A stretch of DNA of 54,532 nt, from NCBI GenBank assembly GCA_019163175.1, contig JAFLKN010000058.1, positions 1-54,532 on the forward strand, read 5' to 3'. Source of the stretch: Prolixibacteraceae bacterium. GTDB taxonomy: Bacteria; Bacteroidota; Bacteroidia; Bacteroidales; Prolixibacteraceae. The first letter of the stretch is position 1, and the number at the start of each line of letters is the position of its first letter. Shown in pieces: positions 53,178-54,532 of this stretch. Under the pieces are notes generated by a model. It was not told the DNA's origin, ran no database searches, and saw only the letters and a program-made list of their open reading frames with translations. Both the position numbers and the translations under genes were made by a program.

Positions 53178-54284
53178 CTACCCAAACACATAAATCCGTC
53201 CATCGCCTGCTCCAACAATAATTTTTCCTGAAACGACTGCCGGACTGCCAATTATCGGACTGCCCAATTCGTATTTCCAAAGTTCGGTTCCGGTTTTCAG
53301 ATCATGAATATACAACATTCCATCCATGGTTCCGGTAATTACTTTTCCGGAGGCAATCACCGACGACGACTCCACGCGGTTGCTGGTTTTTACCTTCCAA
53401 ATAACTTTGCCATTGCTTTTATCGAAACAGTAAATGAACTTATCCTGATTCCCGATAACAATGAAATTTCCGCTCAGCGCCGGAGATGCAATGAATGGCA
53501 GATTTTTATCTTTTTCGTGATAGGTCCATGCAATTTTCCCCGCCTCCAAATCGATGCTAAAAAATTTGCCTTCGTAATCGCCAACATAAGCAAACTTGCC
53601 GTCAATAACCGGCGAAGAAGCCACATAGGTTTCCAACTTGATCTTTTTAAACACCTTTCCAGTCTCGATGTTCACTAAATGTACAAAACCATCGCAACCG
53701 CCAAACACAGCATTTTTTCCATAAAGAGCAGGTGCACCGTTAATGTAATTATCCGACTCGTAGCGCCAAATGCTGTCACCTTTGTCGAACCCAAAACAAT
53801 GCAAGTTATAGTCATAACTACCAACAAATAAACGCATTTGTTTACCCATTTTCAGCCAGTTGGCCGATCCCATGATTTGGTTATCGGTTTTGTATTTCCA
53901 GATTTGTTTACCAGTTTTTTCGTCAAGCCTGAAAAACAGACCATCGAGTTGACCAAATAGAACCGAACCATTCAACAACAAAGCCGGCGCTTCAATAGCA
54001 TTCCCGGAGTCGAATTTCCATTTCAACTTTCCGTCGAAACCAATGGCATACATTGTTCCGTCTGTCGATCCGCAAAAAATCGTCTGCCCTGAAATAACTG
54101 GTGAGGCTTTAATGTCATCGCCCGTTTGAAATGAGGACAACAGCTTAGGTTTCTCCGGAATACTGGCAGAAATCGCACCCGAAAGCTGCTGGGTTCCGCG
54201 AAAGATAGGCCACGACTGCGCCGAAAGAAAGCCTGAAAAAACAAAAATAGAAAATATGAGTAATTGTATTTTTTTCAGACTCAT
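53178..54284 (-). CDS. PQQ-type beta-propeller repeat protein, exported
   Basis: The 368-residue protein has a signal peptide (LKKIQLLIFSIFVFSGFLSA, cleavage near AQS) and seven or eight propeller blades with the typical W/F-x-F/Y-D/K-G pattern: GTMYAIGFDGKLKWKFDSG, DGLFFRLDEKTGKQIWKYKT, GFVHLVNIETGKVF, YEGKFFSIDLEAGKIAWTYH, KFIYCFDKSNGKVIWKVKT, GMLYIHDLKTGTELWKYELG and GRIYVFG. Blades pair a TGK or AGK turn with I/V-x-W. The PQQ-coordinating residues of true dehydrogenases are not evident, so a scaffolding or binding role in the periplasm, as in BamB, is more likely. It follows the ThuA-like gene by 42 bases. Confidence 0.9.
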   Translation of the reverse strand: MSLKKIQLLIFSIFVFSGFLSAQSWPIFRGTQQLSGAISASIPEKPKLLSSFQTGDDIKASPVISGQTIFCGSTDGTMYAIGFDGKLKWKFDSGNAIEAPALLLNGSVLFGQLDGLFFRLDEKTGKQIWKYKTDNQIMGSANWLKMGKQMRLFVGSYDYNLHCFGFDKGDSIWRYESDNYINGAPALYGKNAVFGGCDGFVHLVNIETGKVFKKIKLETYVASSPVIDGKFAYVGDYEGKFFSIDLEAGKIAWTYHEKDKNLPFIASPALSGNFIVIGNQDKFIYCFDKSNGKVIWKVKTSNRVESSSVIASGKVITGTMDGMLYIHDLKTGTELWKYELGSPIIGSPAVVSGKIIVGAGDGRIYVFG

Positions 54285-54326
54285 GGGATAAACTTTCTTT
54301 TAATTAACAAATATTTTTGGACACAC

Positions 54327-54532
54327 TTATTTCTTCAGTTCAAACTTCCGGCTTGGTGATTCATCGGCAGATGGAAAATCATCAGGTACAGGAATGGTTA
54401 CCTTGCCTGTTGCTGCCCATTGGACCCCTCGAATAAACGATGTGATGAAACCAACACCTTCGCATGAATAATCATCATGTCCGAGGGTGGTATGAAAAAT
54501 ACGTCCTTTCCCATAGGTCAATACCATCAGGA
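54327..54532 (-). CDS. ThuA-like domain protein, C-terminal part (cut by the window end)
   Basis: Only the last 68 codons are in the window. The frame stays open to the edge, so the ATG at 54527 is probably internal. The part GKGRIFHTTLGHDDYSCEGV and FITSFIRGVQWAATGKV is typical of the C-terminus of ThuA-like (trehalose-utilisation-like, glutamine-amidotransferase-fold) proteins. These are often exported in Bacteroidota and occur with sugar-degradation genes. The rest lies outside. It precedes the propeller gene on the same strand. Confidence 0.7.
   Translation of the reverse strand, partial: LMVLTYGKGRIFHTTLGHDDYSCEGVGFITSFIRGVQWAATGKVTIPVPDDFPSADESPSRKFELKK

Overview
The window is chromosomal DNA from a member of the Bacteroidota, most likely Bacteroidales or Marinilabiliales-like. 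The evidence is a type IX secretion (T9SS) type-A sorting tail, a four-fold SusC-plug-like repeat, DUF5686, DUF2027/Smr, DUF4954 and UPF0316 proteins, promoters of the Bacteroides type (TTTG, 19-20 bp, TAnnTTTG), an almost general lack of Shine-Dalgarno sequences, and intergenic gaps filled with word-like inverted repeats. It looks like core genome: no integrase, transposase, phage gene, CRISPR array, tRNA or rRNA was seen.

Layout. 1-3.1 kb: queA (-), a DUF2027/Smr protein (+) and the RNase P RNA gene rnpB (+). 3.1-6.7 kb: a BlaI-type repressor and a giant M56/BlaR1-like membrane protein (-), with palindromic operators set inside the promoter. 6.8-10.3 kb: UPF0316 membrane protein, prfC and an exported glutamine-amidotransferase-like protein (-). 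10.5-15 kb: a GH16-like pseudoenzyme with a helical repeat, a PAS protein and a DUF5686 outer-membrane protein (+). 15.2-18.1 kb: hemH (+) and a phosphate transporter pair, Pit and DUF47 (-). 18.4-30.9 kb: hemA-hemC-hemD-hemB-hemL-(exported protein)-hemE-hemN-hemY-hemF (+). With hemH this is the whole C5 heme pathway from glutamyl-tRNA to protoheme, with both an oxygen-independent (hemN) and an oxygen-dependent (hemF) coproporphyrinogen oxidase. 30.9-36.2 kb: four-helix-bundle protein, tilS, pepT, a hypothetical protein and proS (-). 36.3-39.5 kb: a Tyr/Gly/Ser-rich lipoprotein and a FadL-like outer-membrane protein (+). 39.6-43.5 kb: small protein, methyltransferase, DUF4954 beta-helix protein and nagB (+). 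43.8-47 kb: orphan histidine kinase (+), DUF4395 protein (-), a Rop-like/DUF683 small protein (+) and an alpha-helical hypothetical (+). 47-54.5 kb (-): a cluster of ThuA-like (cut by the window end), PQQ-type beta-propeller, GT4 glycosyltransferase, ABC ATPase, DUF1697 and a 1077-residue FtsX-type permease.

The best candidates for undescribed biology are: (1) the BlaI/M56 pair, whose sensor carries four SusC-plug-like repeats, a TonB C-terminal domain and a T9SS tail; (2) the GH16-like protein with two of three catalytic acids changed to amides, fused to a charged helical repeat and next to a stand-alone PAS protein; (3) the ThuA/propeller/GT4/ABC cluster. All functions are read from sequence alone by recognition of families; no database search was run.
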